The notes beneath the pieces were generated by a model. It did no database searches. It saw only the letters and a list, made by a program, of their open reading frames with translations, and was not told the DNA's origin. A program made the position numbers and the translations under genes. From Afipia sp. (GTDB lineage Bacteria > Pseudomonadota > Alphaproteobacteria > Rhizobiales > Xanthobacteraceae): a stretch of DNA of 64,000 bases. Where the stretch lies: NCBI GenBank assembly GCA_030652315.1, contig JAUSAX010000088.1:30151-94150 (forward strand). The letters are read 5' to 3'. Shown in pieces: positions 8,097 through 16,935 of the stretch; the stretch's first letter is position 1, and every line of letters begins with the position of its first letter.

Positions 8097-8791
8097 TTTG
8101 AGAGCGCCTGTGTGGACACCATCTCGGTAATTTCGGCGGTAGGAACAACGATGACTCGGTTACCCTCTGCGAACGCGATATGGTGCGAGAGCAGCAATAT
8201 GATCTTCGCGTTTTTATATGTTTGGGCCTTAGTGGTTATAGTACGAACGAGCGTACTTTCATCTTTGACATAAACCGCAAAGGTGATGCCTAGAAGTCCA
8301 ACGAAGACACCGACTAGGCCGATGTCTAAGAGCATTTTGTGCCAATTTCTTTTTTTCCAATCGCTTCTGTGTTGCACGAAAGCCCATATCGTCCCGAGCG
8401 CGGCAATATAGCAGGCGAGTTTTAGTCCGCTGTAGGCTGGCGCGTTTTGCGGCGTGCTGCCCGCCGCTCGAAAGTCCGAGTACAGGCTGTATAACGGTTG
8501 ACCTAAAAAGACTAGAATAAGAGCTGCTAAGAACCATCTACGGTAGGGCAGGTTCTGATTCATCCATAAATCAAGCTGCGGAAGGAACTGAATGGAAAGC
8601 AGCGCTAAAACTGAAAGTAGCGCAGCAGCTAGAAGGAAAAATTTTGTTAGATCGGAGTATTCTATCAGCCAAATTAAGCTCCAATCAAAAAGTGATAGGT
8701 AGGCAACCAAAAACAGCATCGTCAGCGTGGATGCGATTGCGACTATGATGGCGGAAATCACTACAAAGTTTCTGGTCAAAAAATCGAACAT
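8093..8791 (-). CDS. Multi-pass membrane protein paired with HNH-type nuclease
   Basis: A 232-residue protein with about five membrane segments (near residues 8-34, 47-68, 86-105, 123-141 and 153-175) and a C-terminal soluble tail of about 55 residues (AKIILLLSHHIAFAEGNRVI). I recognise no family. It is first in a two-gene unit, its stop overlapping the start of the HNH-type gene by four bases. Base composition by eye is more AT-rich than in the core genes, suggesting acquisition. The C-terminal tail contains small-residue and beta-like stretches that could contact its partner, which is speculation. Confidence 0.6.
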   Translation of the reverse strand: MFDFLTRNFVVISAIIVAIASTLTMLFLVAYLSLFDWSLIWLIEYSDLTKFFLLAAALLSVLALLSIQFLPQLDLWMNQNLPYRRWFLAALILVFLGQPLYSLYSDFRAAGSTPQNAPAYSGLKLACYIAALGTIWAFVQHRSDWKKRNWHKMLLDIGLVGVFVGLLGITFAVYVKDESTLVRTITTKAQTYKNAKIILLLSHHIAFAEGNRVIVVPTAEITEMVSTQALSK

Positions 8792-8882
8792 AAGATCATC
8801 CAGCTAGTCCTTGATTTCTTCCCACCATCGATTGACAGCGCGCGGCGAATTGCAGCCCGTGTATGGCACGTGTCTTCTCTGG

Positions 8883-9638
8883 CTATCTGAGCGGCTCAAA
8901 TGACGCAAGTTGCGGGCCGCAGCCGCCGCCTTCCGCGAGCGCATCGGCAGATGCTACGTCGAAGATGAAGCACCATCTTAAATCAGCTTGCGCGCTATCA
9001 AATCTACAACCCTCGCACGGATGACCTTCTCGCCAATCATTCACAAAACTCTCGTCCGGGTGCTCATCTTGCGGATTTGATTGCTCGTCTTGTTTGTCGC
9101 GATGAATGCGCCTGTGACAATCGTCACAGACGGCCACTAGCTCAAACAGCAGCTCCTCATAGATATGATCATATGTCAGGTGATGAACTTGTGTGGCCTT
9201 GCGATCCCGACAACCCTCGCAAATTCCTTTCGCCCGTTCTAGAACTTTTTCTCTCCGCTTTGCCCACTCAGGCGACCTCAAATATTGTTCATACTTACGC
9301 TTAAACCCGTCGATGCCGCCGCGTTGGATGCGAACGTGCTTCTGATAAATGTCTTTTCGTTTTGCCTCTCGGTCTGCATTGTATTGTGGGCCGTGTGCTT
9401 CGTCCCAATCTGGCGAATTTTCTAGAGTGGGGTCTTTCTTCAAGGCCGATCCCACGGCCCATCCGCAGCCTAAACATTGTCTATAATAGTGCGCGGCCCC
9501 ACCGCCATCCCTTCGCCGCCGGACTTCTAAGCTAGCATGCGAGCATTCCGCCTCGCGAAACGCCTTAAGGTCATCGGCTAGCTCGTCGGTTCGATCTAGA
9601 AAAAACTCTTTACCCGTGTCTTGGTCAACAACTCTCAT
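8883..9638 (-). CDS. HNH endonuclease
   Basis: A 251-residue protein. Residues about 120-185 contain SPEWAKRREKVLERAKGICE, then GCRDRKATQVHHLTYDHIYE and CDDCHRRIHRD, a classical HNH domain with paired CxxC zinc ligands, the HH catalytic/metal pair, and the closing CxxCHxxIH. The N-terminal 60 residues carry an extra C-x-x-C motif (RQCLGCGW) and the C-terminus a third cysteine cluster (HPCEGC), so it may bind more than one zinc. Enzymes with this domain nick or cut DNA; in phages they assist packaging and in islands they often act in defence. It stands alone on the minus strand upstream of the membrane/HNH pair. Confidence 0.8.
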   Translation of the reverse strand: MRVVDQDTGKEFFLDRTDELADDLKAFREAECSHASLEVRRRRDGGGAAHYYRQCLGCGWAVGSALKKDPTLENSPDWDEAHGPQYNADREAKRKDIYQKHVRIQRGGIDGFKRKYEQYLRSPEWAKRREKVLERAKGICEGCRDRKATQVHHLTYDHIYEELLFELVAVCDDCHRRIHRDKQDEQSNPQDEHPDESFVNDWREGHPCEGCRFDSAQADLRWCFIFDVASADALAEGGGCGPQLASFEPLR

Positions 9639-9839
9639 GATTGGCGCTTTCAGTCACAATCCACTCAAATCGTCAGGCACGTCCTCACAGCATGGACGCC
9701 CTCGCGGGGTACCACTCCCCTTGGAGACTCAACCAAGATGTGAAACGGCGATATAGATTTTCCATCAAAGGTCCTCTGTCAGGGGTGACCAAACTATTTA
9801 CCGACAATGAAATTCGATCAAGTATAGGGAAACACCGTA

Positions 9840-10817
9840 ATGAATGCAGAGGTTACGATACCCGGAATAACCGCCGACCAACTGCGTCTGCATCAAATAT
9901 TTTTTCCTTATGCGTTCCAGAAAACGATAGCCGCGATTCAAAAGAAATCCCGGTTTGTCCACTATACGAGCGCCGAAACCGCCGTGAGGATTTTCCAAGA
10001 TCAAGAAGTGTGGATGCGAAAATCGTCATTCATGAACGACTTTATGGAGATTGAGTACGGGATCGAACTTCTGAGCGCTAACTACAAATCCGGACGAGAC
10101 AAAATTGGCGATATATTCGACAAGATGTTTCCGGGCTTTCTCGAAAAATTAGAAGGCAGATTTAACGGTTGGCTGCCCCATTTTCGGACCGATACCTATA
10201 TCGCATGTCTGTCCGAGCACGACGACGGCGAAGACCGGCTTGGCCGTCTTTCGATGTGGCGCGCATACGGGGGCGCTACCGGAGTCGCAATAGTACTCAA
10301 CGGAGCGCCGATGGTCGCAGCGACAGACGCTTTGAAGGCGTATACGAGTCCAGTCGCCTATTTGAATGCGGGAAAATTTGAGACTGAATTTCAGCGCCTG
10401 CTTAGTTCAGTCGCGCAAAATGCCGATTTTGTTAAGGCGAAGGGCGAAGATGTCGCGTTGGCGAACATGTTTGCAGCGTTTCGCGCTGCGATTCTTTGCA
10501 CAAAACATCCCGGCTTTCATGAAGAGCGTGAATGGCGCGTCATCTACTCCCCGAGTTTTCAAAAATCCGACCGATTGATCGCCGATCTAAAAACGATCAG
10601 GGGCGTACCTCAACCGATTTGTCGAATCCCTCTTCGGGACGCGCCAGAAGAAAACTTGGTTGGCATTGAATTGCCGAGTTTTATCGAGCGGGTCATCATC
10701 GGGCCGACGCAATTCCCGGAAGCGATACGCGAGGCATTCGTTTCGATGCTCAGCGATGCTGGAATGTCCGACGCGAATAGCCGGGTTTTCATCTCCGACA
10801 TTCCCTTGCGGACTTAA
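9840..10817 (+). CDS. DUF2971 domain protein
   Basis: A 325-residue cytoplasmic protein. Residues 38-75 (FVHYTSAETAVRIFQDQEVW and MNDFMEIEYGIELL) and the later CLSEHDDGEDRLGRLSMWRAYG and EEREWRVIYSP are the four signature blocks of the DUF2971 family (Y-x-Y-T-S, M-N-D-x-x-E, C-F/L-S, W-R/E-x-E-W-R). The biochemical role of the family is not established; members are frequent in genomic islands and near phage defence genes. It is encoded opposite to its neighbours, so it probably has its own promoter. Gene is complete and shows no truncation. Confidence 0.75.
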   Translation: MNAEVTIPGITADQLRLHQIFFPYAFQKTIAAIQKKSRFVHYTSAETAVRIFQDQEVWMRKSSFMNDFMEIEYGIELLSANYKSGRDKIGDIFDKMFPGFLEKLEGRFNGWLPHFRTDTYIACLSEHDDGEDRLGRLSMWRAYGGATGVAIVLNGAPMVAATDALKAYTSPVAYLNAGKFETEFQRLLSSVAQNADFVKAKGEDVALANMFAAFRAAILCTKHPGFHEEREWRVIYSPSFQKSDRLIADLKTIRGVPQPICRIPLRDAPEENLVGIELPSFIERVIIGPTQFPEAIREAFVSMLSDAGMSDANSRVFISDIPLRT

Positions 10818-10835
10818 TGCTACCGTGTGAGGCTT

Positions 10836-11558
10836 TTAGAATAGTTTTTCTTCTAGTGCCGATATGATCGGTCCGAGTCGCTCGGTCTCCAATACGATCC
10901 CTCGATGCAAAGTCTCGGCAGCCGTAAACAACGCTGTTTTATGGTTTAGAAGGGGCGGAGTTAGCTGCGCCATTTCGGCTGCTGAAATTCGATTTCCAAT
11001 CGTTATCCGTTCGGTGAGTTTTGTAAGCTCGTTACGAAAGCGAAGAGTCTCATCGAGCATCGTGGCGCGGGCGCGCTGCACATTTGGAGTGCCCCATATG
11101 GGCCCAAGTTCTTGCTTGAATCGCGAAACCGTGTCGCGAACATAGTTATCAGGGCCTGCAATGCTCGCGACCGCCTGCGCTGTAAGTCCACCTATGGGAT
11201 TATAAGACGGTAAAGCGGCGATGGCTTGCAGCATTATGTCGACCGCGCTGGTGAGTGCATAAAGCGCTTCGCGCTCCTTATGTAGGAGAATGCTTCGTCC
11301 AGTCATCTGCTCGTAGTGGCGTTGACTGGACTGACGGCGCAATTCTTCAAGTTGCGCCCACACCGGTCTAATCGCAAGGAGGGCAGCCGTAAGGGCGACG
11401 AGGGCTCCGATTAACGTCTGCCAATCCTTCAGGAACTCGTAGACGCCTCGCGACTGCGCTTCGCTTAGAATGGTTCCCGCAATTCCCATCCAAGCTGCGA
11501 GTAGCGTTGACACTGTGAGCGCTGCGAAAGCGATGAGGTCTTTAGGAGGTCGTGGCAT
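10836..11558 (-). CDS. Hypothetical membrane protein with cytoplasmic helical domain
   Basis: A 240-residue protein with two N-terminal membrane segments (residues about 10-30 and 47-65) and then about 170 residues of soluble, mainly helical sequence (QLEELRRQSSQRHYEQMTGR onward). No enzyme motif is seen. The layout, two helices followed by a helical cytoplasmic domain, is common among small proteins of unknown function in mobile islands. It converges on the DUF2971 gene with only 18 bases between the two stops. It is the last intact gene before the tRNA scar at 11730. Confidence 0.55.
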   Translation of the reverse strand: MPRPPKDLIAFAALTVSTLLAAWMGIAGTILSEAQSRGVYEFLKDWQTLIGALVALTAALLAIRPVWAQLEELRRQSSQRHYEQMTGRSILLHKEREALYALTSAVDIMLQAIAALPSYNPIGGLTAQAVASIAGPDNYVRDTVSRFKQELGPIWGTPNVQRARATMLDETLRFRNELTKLTERITIGNRISAAEMAQLTPPLLNHKTALFTAAETLHRGIVLETERLGPIISALEEKLF

Positions 11559-11729
11559 AGAGGGACGTTAGCGGGCGCTAGAGTTCCAAGACACCCCAAA
11601 CCTGTGGATAACCTGCGAAGGTGCGCAGTGAGCGGCTGGTACTCCTACGCTTGCATTTTCTGCATCTGTTCGCATGTTTTCGTAGGGCTGATCCTAAATA
11701 AATCAATGATTTAGACCCCGGCGTCTTGC

Positions 11730-11771
11730 TTCGGGACGCAGGGGTCGCAGGTTTAAGTTCTGCCACTCCGA
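11730..11771 (+). other. tRNA-Pro(CGG) 3' half, probable attachment-site scar
   Basis: The sequence from 11730 reads as the anticodon loop TTCGGGA, then a T arm with stem GCAGG / TCTGC around loop TTTAAGT (11747-11763), an acceptor 3' strand CACTCCG (11764-11770) and discriminator A. This is the usual 3' half of alphaproteobacterial tRNA-Pro with anticodon CGG. No matching 5' half (CGGAGTG start) occurs upstream, the anticodon stem lacks a base, CCA is replaced by CGG, and T-loop C56 is T. Integrases commonly use tRNA 3' ends, so I read this as an att remnant left by the mobile element. Confidence 0.65.
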
Positions 11772-12141
11772 CGGACAAAAACAGGGCACTTTGCGGTGCA
11801 AGCAGCGTCTAGTGTCTATTGGCAATGCGGATCGTGAAGCCAACATCTGGTTGGGGAGTTGGGCTGTAGCGCCCTCTCGCTACCACCGGCCTTGCAGCTC
11901 CCAACTGCCGAAATTCTTCAACAAATTCAACGAAATCGGCTTCGCTCGTCAGAGGGACGTGACCTGTGTCTCATGGGTGGACACAGTGGAGCGCGTGTTG
12001 TCACGGTCAGCCTTCATCTCCCGCCGCGAGGGCAGAGATACCTGTTTAGGTGCGGCTGCCGGCTCTCTCGAAATCCGGATCGGCGTTTCGGATTTGCCTT
12101 CGCACCGCCGACACAAAACCGCAGCGGCGAGGGTCGCCAAA

Positions 12142-12621
12142 ATCGCCCAAAAGAAAACCGGCAGACCCGTTCAGTTCGAGATCAACGAACAGACCGGGAT
12201 GGCCGTCCAGGCATGGATCGCTGGTAAAGGTCTGAGTGAGGCGAACTTCATCTTCCTCAGCGGAGTGCGCTCGAAGCCGCATATATATCCACACGGCAGT
12301 AGGGTCGGATCGTAGAGCGTTGGGACAAGCATCGGCCTTGATCCTGGGCGCTACGGGACGCACTCGATGAGGCGAACGAAAGCTTCGCAGATCTACAAGA
12401 GAACAGGCAACATCCGAGCAGTTCAGTTGTTACTTGGGCATCCAAAATTGGAGAGCGCTGTGCGTTACCTCGGGATTGAGGTGGATGATGCGCTGGCGAT
12501 TTCTGAGCAAGTCGATCTCCAACGTGTGCGAGGGACGATGCTCCGAAGCGCCGCTCCTGGCGCAAAGCAGACGTCGCGTCCGTTGTTGATCATCGCCACA
12601 GTTGGATATGCGAGCCGCTGA
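12142..12621 (+). pseudogene. Tyrosine recombinase (phage integrase), decayed
   Basis: The catalytic half of a tyrosine integrase is recognisable but broken. One frame gives AQKKTGRPVQFEINEQTGMA and SEANFIFLSGVRSKPHI; the continuation STRQ, then a stop codon, then GRIVERWDKHRP is in another frame; and then GLDPGRYGTHSMRRTKASQI to LLLGHPKLESAVRYLGIEVD is back in the first. The HxxR box (HSMR), the GH and the RYLG nucleophile Tyr are all visible, so identity is sure, but two frameshifts and an internal stop exclude a working enzyme. The N-terminal DNA-binding part is absent or unrecognisable upstream of about 12140. Lies about 370 bases after the tRNA scar. Confidence 0.85.
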
Positions 12622-12675
12622 GCATATACGTGGTGCTGTAGCCGGAATTGTCATAGCGCGGTTTGGAGTTTTCAG

Positions 12676-13641
12676 ATGTCGAAGGGCGCGTTAGCGCTGC
12701 TTATCAGTGGAGGTACTGATAATTGGGCTCCGGATCGCTGGAAGTTGAGGTTCAATCAAAAGCTCAAGGATCGGGATGTTGCTCTGCTTCCGGCTGACAG
12801 AGCCGACCCGGACCTGGTGCATTATGCGGCCGTTTGGCAGCCAGAACCGGGCCTTCTTCGCACCTTCCCGAACCTCAAAGCGATATTCAATCTAGGTGCG
12901 GGCGTTGATGCGGTCTTGCAAGATCCTTTGCTTCCAGCCGTACCGCTTGTCCGCGTCGCGGATGATGACCTGACGTCTCGCATGACAGAGTATATCGTCA
13001 TGCATACGCTGATGCATCATCGGCAACAGGCTTATCTCGCTGACTGTCAGGCAAGGAGTGTCTGGGCTCCTCGCTTGCAATGGCCGGCTCGAGCTGTTCG
13101 CGTCGGCATACTTGGGGTGGGGGTGTTGGGCCGGCAGGCCGCGCTCGCGCTTCGTGGTCTCGGCTTTCAGGTCGCGGGCTGGAGCAAGAGTGCAAGGTCA
13201 ATCGAAGGCATCCAATGTTATGCAGGATCGGGTCAGCTTAGCGCCTTTCTTGCGAGAACCGATATTCTCGTAGTTCTTCTGCCCCTGACATCCGAAACGC
13301 GGGGGCTTCTTGCGCGCGATCTTTTTATGCAACTTGCAAGTGACGGCCCTCTTGGGGGACCAGTGGTTATTAACGCTGGCCGTGGCGGATTGCAGAGCGA
13401 GAAGGACATCATCGCCTGTCTTGAGGATGGCACGCTCAAAGCAGTAACGCTTGATGTGTTCGAGCGCGAACCGTTGCCGTCCGACAGCCCCCTTTGGGCA
13501 CATCCTGCGGTTACGATCTCCCCGCACAATGCCGCAGATACAGATCCCGACTCTATCGCTTCATACGTTGCCACGCAGATCTTGAACTTCGAGGCAGGAC
13601 AACCGCTGCAAAACGTGGTTGATCGCCAGCGCGGCTACTGA
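12676..13641 (+). CDS. D-2-hydroxyacid dehydrogenase, GhrA-like (glyoxylate/hydroxypyruvate reductase A type)
   Basis: A 321-residue cytoplasmic NAD(P)H-dependent enzyme. The Rossmann motif GILGVGVLGRQ lies near residue 142, and the three catalytic residues of the family are in their usual settings: Arg in NAGRGGLQ, Glu in DVFEREPLP and His in ISPHNAA. The short N-terminal substrate domain and the phrase FNLGAGVDAVL are typical of the GhrA group, which reduces glyoxylate or hydroxypyruvate. GGAG lies nine bases before ATG 12676. It is the first intact core gene right of the integration scar, and an SDR follows 80 bases on, suggesting joint hydroxy/keto acid metabolism. Confidence 0.85.
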   Translation: MSKGALALLISGGTDNWAPDRWKLRFNQKLKDRDVALLPADRADPDLVHYAAVWQPEPGLLRTFPNLKAIFNLGAGVDAVLQDPLLPAVPLVRVADDDLTSRMTEYIVMHTLMHHRQQAYLADCQARSVWAPRLQWPARAVRVGILGVGVLGRQAALALRGLGFQVAGWSKSARSIEGIQCYAGSGQLSAFLARTDILVVLLPLTSETRGLLARDLFMQLASDGPLGGPVVINAGRGGLQSEKDIIACLEDGTLKAVTLDVFEREPLPSDSPLWAHPAVTISPHNAADTDPDSIASYVATQILNFEAGQPLQNVVDRQRGY

Positions 13642-13721
13642 TTGCTGCGGAATTTGAGAAGAGCAGGTTAAAGCCGGTAACGCTGATCAGCGTCATCGGC
13701 AGTCCAAACGGAGATGAGATC

Positions 13722-14426
13722 ATGAGCGTCGATAAAGTAGCTCTCATTACAGCAGGAGGTAGCGGCATGGGCGCCGCCGCCGCTCAGAAGCTCGCTGCTG
13801 ACGGTTTCAAGGTTGCGATTCTGTCTTCATCCGGCAAGGGTGAAGCACTGGCCAATGAACTTGCCGGATACGGTGTGACCGGATCTAACCAGTCTGAGGA
13901 TGATCTCAAACGACTTGTTGACGGAGCCATTTCCCGATGGGGCCGCATTGACGTTCTGGTCAACAGCGCGGGTCATGGTCCGCGCGGGCCGATTCTTGAA
14001 ATTCCAGACCACGATTGGCATCAAGGTCTCGAAGCTTACTTTTTGAGCGTCGTGCGGCCGGCCCGGCTGGTAACACCGATCATGCAGAAGCAAAAGTCTG
14101 GAGTGATTATCAATATTTCCAGTGCCTGGGTGTTCGAGCCAAACGCACTTTTTCCAACGTCAGCCGTGTTTCGGGCCGGTCTCGCGTCGTTCACAAAGAT
14201 TTTCTCTGACGCTTACGCAAAAGATAATATCCGCATTAACAATGTGCTTCCGGGTTGGATCGACAGTTTGCCTGCAACGGAAGAGCGCAGAGAAAGTGTG
14301 CCATTGGGGCGTTACGGCACATCTGAGGAAATAGCTGCGACAATCGCATTTCTCGCTTCGGAAGGAGCTGCCTACATAACGGGACAGAATATTCGAGTTG
14401 ATGGGGGATTAATGCGCTCGGTTTGA
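13722..14426 (+). CDS. SDR family oxidoreductase, atypical active site
   Basis: A 234-residue protein with the SDR fold: cofactor loop TAGGSGMG at residues 10-17, NSAG around residue 86, active-site Ser in INISSAW, and the C-terminal ITGQNIRVDGG. The canonical YxxxK pair that should follow the Ser is missing; the equivalent segment reads PTSAVFRAG, so Tyr is replaced by Ser and Lys by Arg in a straight alignment. The downstream helix and substrate loop (NNVLPGWIDSLP) are intact and the reading frame is clean, so this looks like a divergent subfamily rather than decay. Substrate unknown. GGAG upstream of ATG 13722 supports the start. Confidence 0.8.
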   Translation: MSVDKVALITAGGSGMGAAAAQKLAADGFKVAILSSSGKGEALANELAGYGVTGSNQSEDDLKRLVDGAISRWGRIDVLVNSAGHGPRGPILEIPDHDWHQGLEAYFLSVVRPARLVTPIMQKQKSGVIINISSAWVFEPNALFPTSAVFRAGLASFTKIFSDAYAKDNIRINNVLPGWIDSLPATEERRESVPLGRYGTSEEIAATIAFLASEGAAYITGQNIRVDGGLMRSV

Positions 14427-14617
14427 TCGCTACCAACCTTCGCAAGGCCGATGATTTTTGCTTTCGAAGCTTGAGCCTGCAATAGAAAAGAAGAGAGATC
14501 CGACTGCCCCATCGGATGACGAACCGAACCTAGAACCTTTCCTCCGTTTGCCTTGATGATTGTCGATGCATCGACCAGTCAATCGCAACCGATGTCTCGC
14601 CGCAGAATGGGTGGTGG

Positions 14618-15748
14618 CTATTCCCACGACTGCTCAAAGATTTGACGATAGCCCGCGACGTCGATGGGCCTCGGGTTGGTGCCGGTGGAGTGATCCTGCG
14701 CGGCCTTCCTGGTCATGTCGTCGATGACACCGGCCGAAACACCCATCGCACGCAAACCGCGCGGAAGCTTCAGATCGACGTTTAGTCCTGCGAAGAAATC
14801 GGCAACATCTGCATGAGCCGACAGTCCAAGTGCTGCCCTTAGCCGAGCAATCTTGTCGGTGATAGCCCCCGCGTTGAAACGCATCACCGCCGGCATCAGT
14901 ACGGCATTCAGCGTCCCATGGTGAAGACTTGGCTCCGCCAATCCGCCCAAAGCATGCGAAAGTCCGTGCACCGCGCCGAGGCCTTTCTGAAAACACAGCC
15001 CGCCTTGCAGAGCGCCCATCATCATCTGCCAGCGCGCATCGCGATCGTCGCCATGGGCAACAGCCTTGGTCAGATTGCCGATAATGCGGGTTGCGCCGTC
15101 GAGGGCGATAGCGTCCGCCGGTGGGTTGACGCGCGGCGAGAGATAGGTTTCCACGCAATGCGAGAGCGCGTCCATACCGGTCGCGGCGGTAAGTCCGGAC
15201 GGCAGGCCAAGCGTCAGCAACGGATCGCAAATCGCGCGCACCGGAATGAGATGCGGACTGACGAAGCCCAGTTTGCGGCCATCGCGCAGCGTGATCAGCG
15301 CGGCGCGCCCAACCTCGCTTCCTGTCCCGGCGGTTGTTGGAACCGCAATGACAGGCGCTATCGATGCATTGATCTTCGACACGCCGCCAAGGATTGCGGC
15401 ATACTGTACAAGCGGCCCCTCGTGTGTGGCAAGGAGTGCGACCGCCTTGGCGAGATCAATCGGCGAACCGCCACCGATCGCGATCAAACCATCGCATTTT
15501 TCGGTTGTGTAAATCGCGAGAGCTTGATGCGCTGCCTCTTCGGTCGGATTGGGCGGCGTTCCCTCGAAGACAGGCCAGTGAGCGCCGCCTGCTTTCGCCA
15601 GCACGCGCTCCACCAGTCCGGCGGCAATGATCCCCCGGTCTGTGACAACCAGCGGTCGGGCAATGCCGACCGCCTTGAGTTCGTCGGACAACGCATCCGA
15701 TTCGCCAAAACCGAATCTGATGGTGGTGAGATAGGAGATCATGGTCAT
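14618..15748 (-). CDS. Iron-containing alcohol dehydrogenase
   Basis: A 376-residue group III alcohol dehydrogenase. GGGSPIDLAK (about residues 92-101) binds the NAD pyrophosphate, VPTTAGTGSEV is the family's second signature, and the metal ligands are the Asp in RAICDPLL, then TGMDALSHCVET, and the HGLSHALGG motif with two His. Members oxidise primary alcohols, lactaldehyde, hydroxybutyrate or maleylacetate, and the exact substrate cannot be told. It is the third gene of a minus-strand operon with the cupin (37 bases upstream) and the XRE-cupin regulator, which presumably senses the substrate. ATG 15748 has AAGGG upstream; a second ATG lies two codons in. Confidence 0.85.
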   Translation of the reverse strand: MTMISYLTTIRFGFGESDALSDELKAVGIARPLVVTDRGIIAAGLVERVLAKAGGAHWPVFEGTPPNPTEEAAHQALAIYTTEKCDGLIAIGGGSPIDLAKAVALLATHEGPLVQYAAILGGVSKINASIAPVIAVPTTAGTGSEVGRAALITLRDGRKLGFVSPHLIPVRAICDPLLTLGLPSGLTAATGMDALSHCVETYLSPRVNPPADAIALDGATRIIGNLTKAVAHGDDRDARWQMMMGALQGGLCFQKGLGAVHGLSHALGGLAEPSLHHGTLNAVLMPAVMRFNAGAITDKIARLRAALGLSAHADVADFFAGLNVDLKLPRGLRAMGVSAGVIDDMTRKAAQDHSTGTNPRPIDVAGYRQIFEQSWE

Positions 15749-15785
15749 GACGCGTTGCCCTTTGGTCTACTTATCAATCATCGCG

Positions 15786-16229
15786 TCACAGATCCGTACG
15801 CTCTTCCCGAATGTCGCGGCGCTCTTCCATATTGAAGCGCCCGGCATAGATCGGCCGACCGCCGGTGGTGGGGCCGGGATACTGCACGATCAGGATATCC
15901 CCGCCGGTCGCAGTTTCGAATTTGCCTTCGAAATGCGGGTCCGGATGAAAGATCATCGTGCCTGCCTTGCATAGATTGTCGTCGATCTGAAATTCGCCGC
16001 TGAGGATGTACCAGACCTGCGCGAAGTCGTGGTTATGCACCGGATGGTGCGCGCCGGGTGCGAGCCGCAGAATCCCGGCATTGGGTTCGGTCGGGCGTTC
16101 CGGACGGGGATGAAACAACATCTTGCCGGTTTCTCCCGGCCAGCGAATGGTTTCCCATTCAATATCGTCCATACGCTTCACTTCATACGGCAAGTGCTTG
16201 CCGCTCGGTGTGATCGGAGCCGTTTGCAT
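15786..16229 (-). CDS. Single-domain cupin protein
   Basis: A 147-residue cytoplasmic cupin. Residues about 55-75 hold the first cupin motif (APGAHHPVHNHDFAQVWYIL) with the histidine metal ligands, and the second motif region includes AGTMIFHPDPHFEG. AGGAG precedes ATG 16229, which is 12 bases after the regulator stop, so the two genes are co-transcribed. In related operons small cupins act as isomerases or dioxygenases on hydroxy or keto acids, or as sensors; nothing in the sequence picks one. The pairing with an alcohol dehydrogenase suggests a short catabolic route. Confidence 0.75.
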   Translation of the reverse strand: MQTAPITPSGKHLPYEVKRMDDIEWETIRWPGETGKMLFHPRPERPTEPNAGILRLAPGAHHPVHNHDFAQVWYILSGEFQIDDNLCKAGTMIFHPDPHFEGKFETATGGDILIVQYPGPTTGGRPIYAGRFNMEERRDIREERTDL

Positions 16230-16241
16230 ACCTTGGTTCTC

Positions 16242-16895
16242 CTAGTTTGATTTGGTCTTGGTTGTCCGCATCGCGGGTGACGCGGTTGGTACTCTCCACC
16301 AATCGAAGTGTTCAGTCTTCGAGGGAGACTTTGCGACCACCATCAAGATGCGCGCCTCGTCATCTCCGACGTTATCGGCGCGGTGCGGCAGTTCAGAATT
16401 CAGGAAAATGCCTTCACCAGGGGAGAGGTCAAAGCTCTCGGCTCCGACATGGAAGCGGATCAGCCCGCTTATCACGTAGCAATATTCCTGACCGGGATGC
16501 GACACCATCAGGTCCATCCGGTTCTTGCGCGGAAACACCAGATGAAACACTTCGAGATCGTCGTTCGGCATGCCGCCGGCAAATAGTCGCCAGCGATAGC
16601 CGGTGCTTGGAATGTTCTGAGCTTCCCCGGCATCCTTGACCCGATGCACAGTAACGCTGCTTCGCAGCTGATCCGGAGCTCCTACAAAAAGCTCGGCGAC
16701 GCCGACATCGAGCGTATGTGCGATCTGGATCAGATTGGCCACCGAACTGGAAACCTGCCCGCGCTCAAGGCGAGAGACGAACGCATCTGAAAGCCCCGCA
16801 CCGTCGGCCAAGTCCTTCAGTTTCATCCCACGCCCCTCACGCAGCGAACGAATTCGCGCTCCCAAAGCAACCAGCGCATCGTCCTGCATTTTCAT
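16242..16895 (-). CDS. XRE-family regulator with C-terminal cupin domain
   Basis: A 217-residue transcription factor. Residues 10-65 form a helix-turn-helix (IRSLREGRGMKLKDLADGAG then SDAFVSRLERG), and residues 95-195 a cupin sensing domain (HPGQEYCYVISGLIRFHVGA). The frame extends to a TTG at 16931, but ATG 16895 with GAAAGG upstream is a better start. This architecture is typical of regulators that bind a small hydroxy, keto or amino acid and control an adjacent operon. It heads the operon with the cupin and iron alcohol dehydrogenase and is divergent from the binding protein at 17051; a palindrome at 16936-16954 lies between them and is a likely operator. Confidence 0.85.
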   Translation of the reverse strand: MKMQDDALVALGARIRSLREGRGMKLKDLADGAGLSDAFVSRLERGQVSSSVANLIQIAHTLDVGVAELFVGAPDQLRSSVTVHRVKDAGEAQNIPSTGYRWRLFAGGMPNDDLEVFHLVFPRKNRMDLMVSHPGQEYCYVISGLIRFHVGAESFDLSPGEGIFLNSELPHRADNVGDDEARILMVVAKSPSKTEHFDWWRVPTASPAMRTTKTKSN

Positions 16896-16935
16896 CTCTG
16901 GCACCTTTCTCTGAAATTGCTTCCTTGTCAATTAA

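Noticed and set aside
9641..10054. Plus-strand 137-residue frame before the DUF2971 gene
   Set aside because: Overlaps the start of DUF2971 in another frame, with no ribosome binding site and no motif.
11578..11778. Minus-strand 66-residue frame over the tRNA scar
   Set aside because: Runs antisense through the tRNA-Pro fragment and has no start signal.
12367..12621. Intact small protein with integrase motifs
   Set aside because: It is only the end of the broken integrase, with the first Met being part of the HSMR motif.
14918..15835. Plus-strand 305-residue frame opposite the iron alcohol dehydrogenase
   Set aside because: Shadow with Arg/Cys-rich sequence; the minus strand encodes a complete dehydrogenase.
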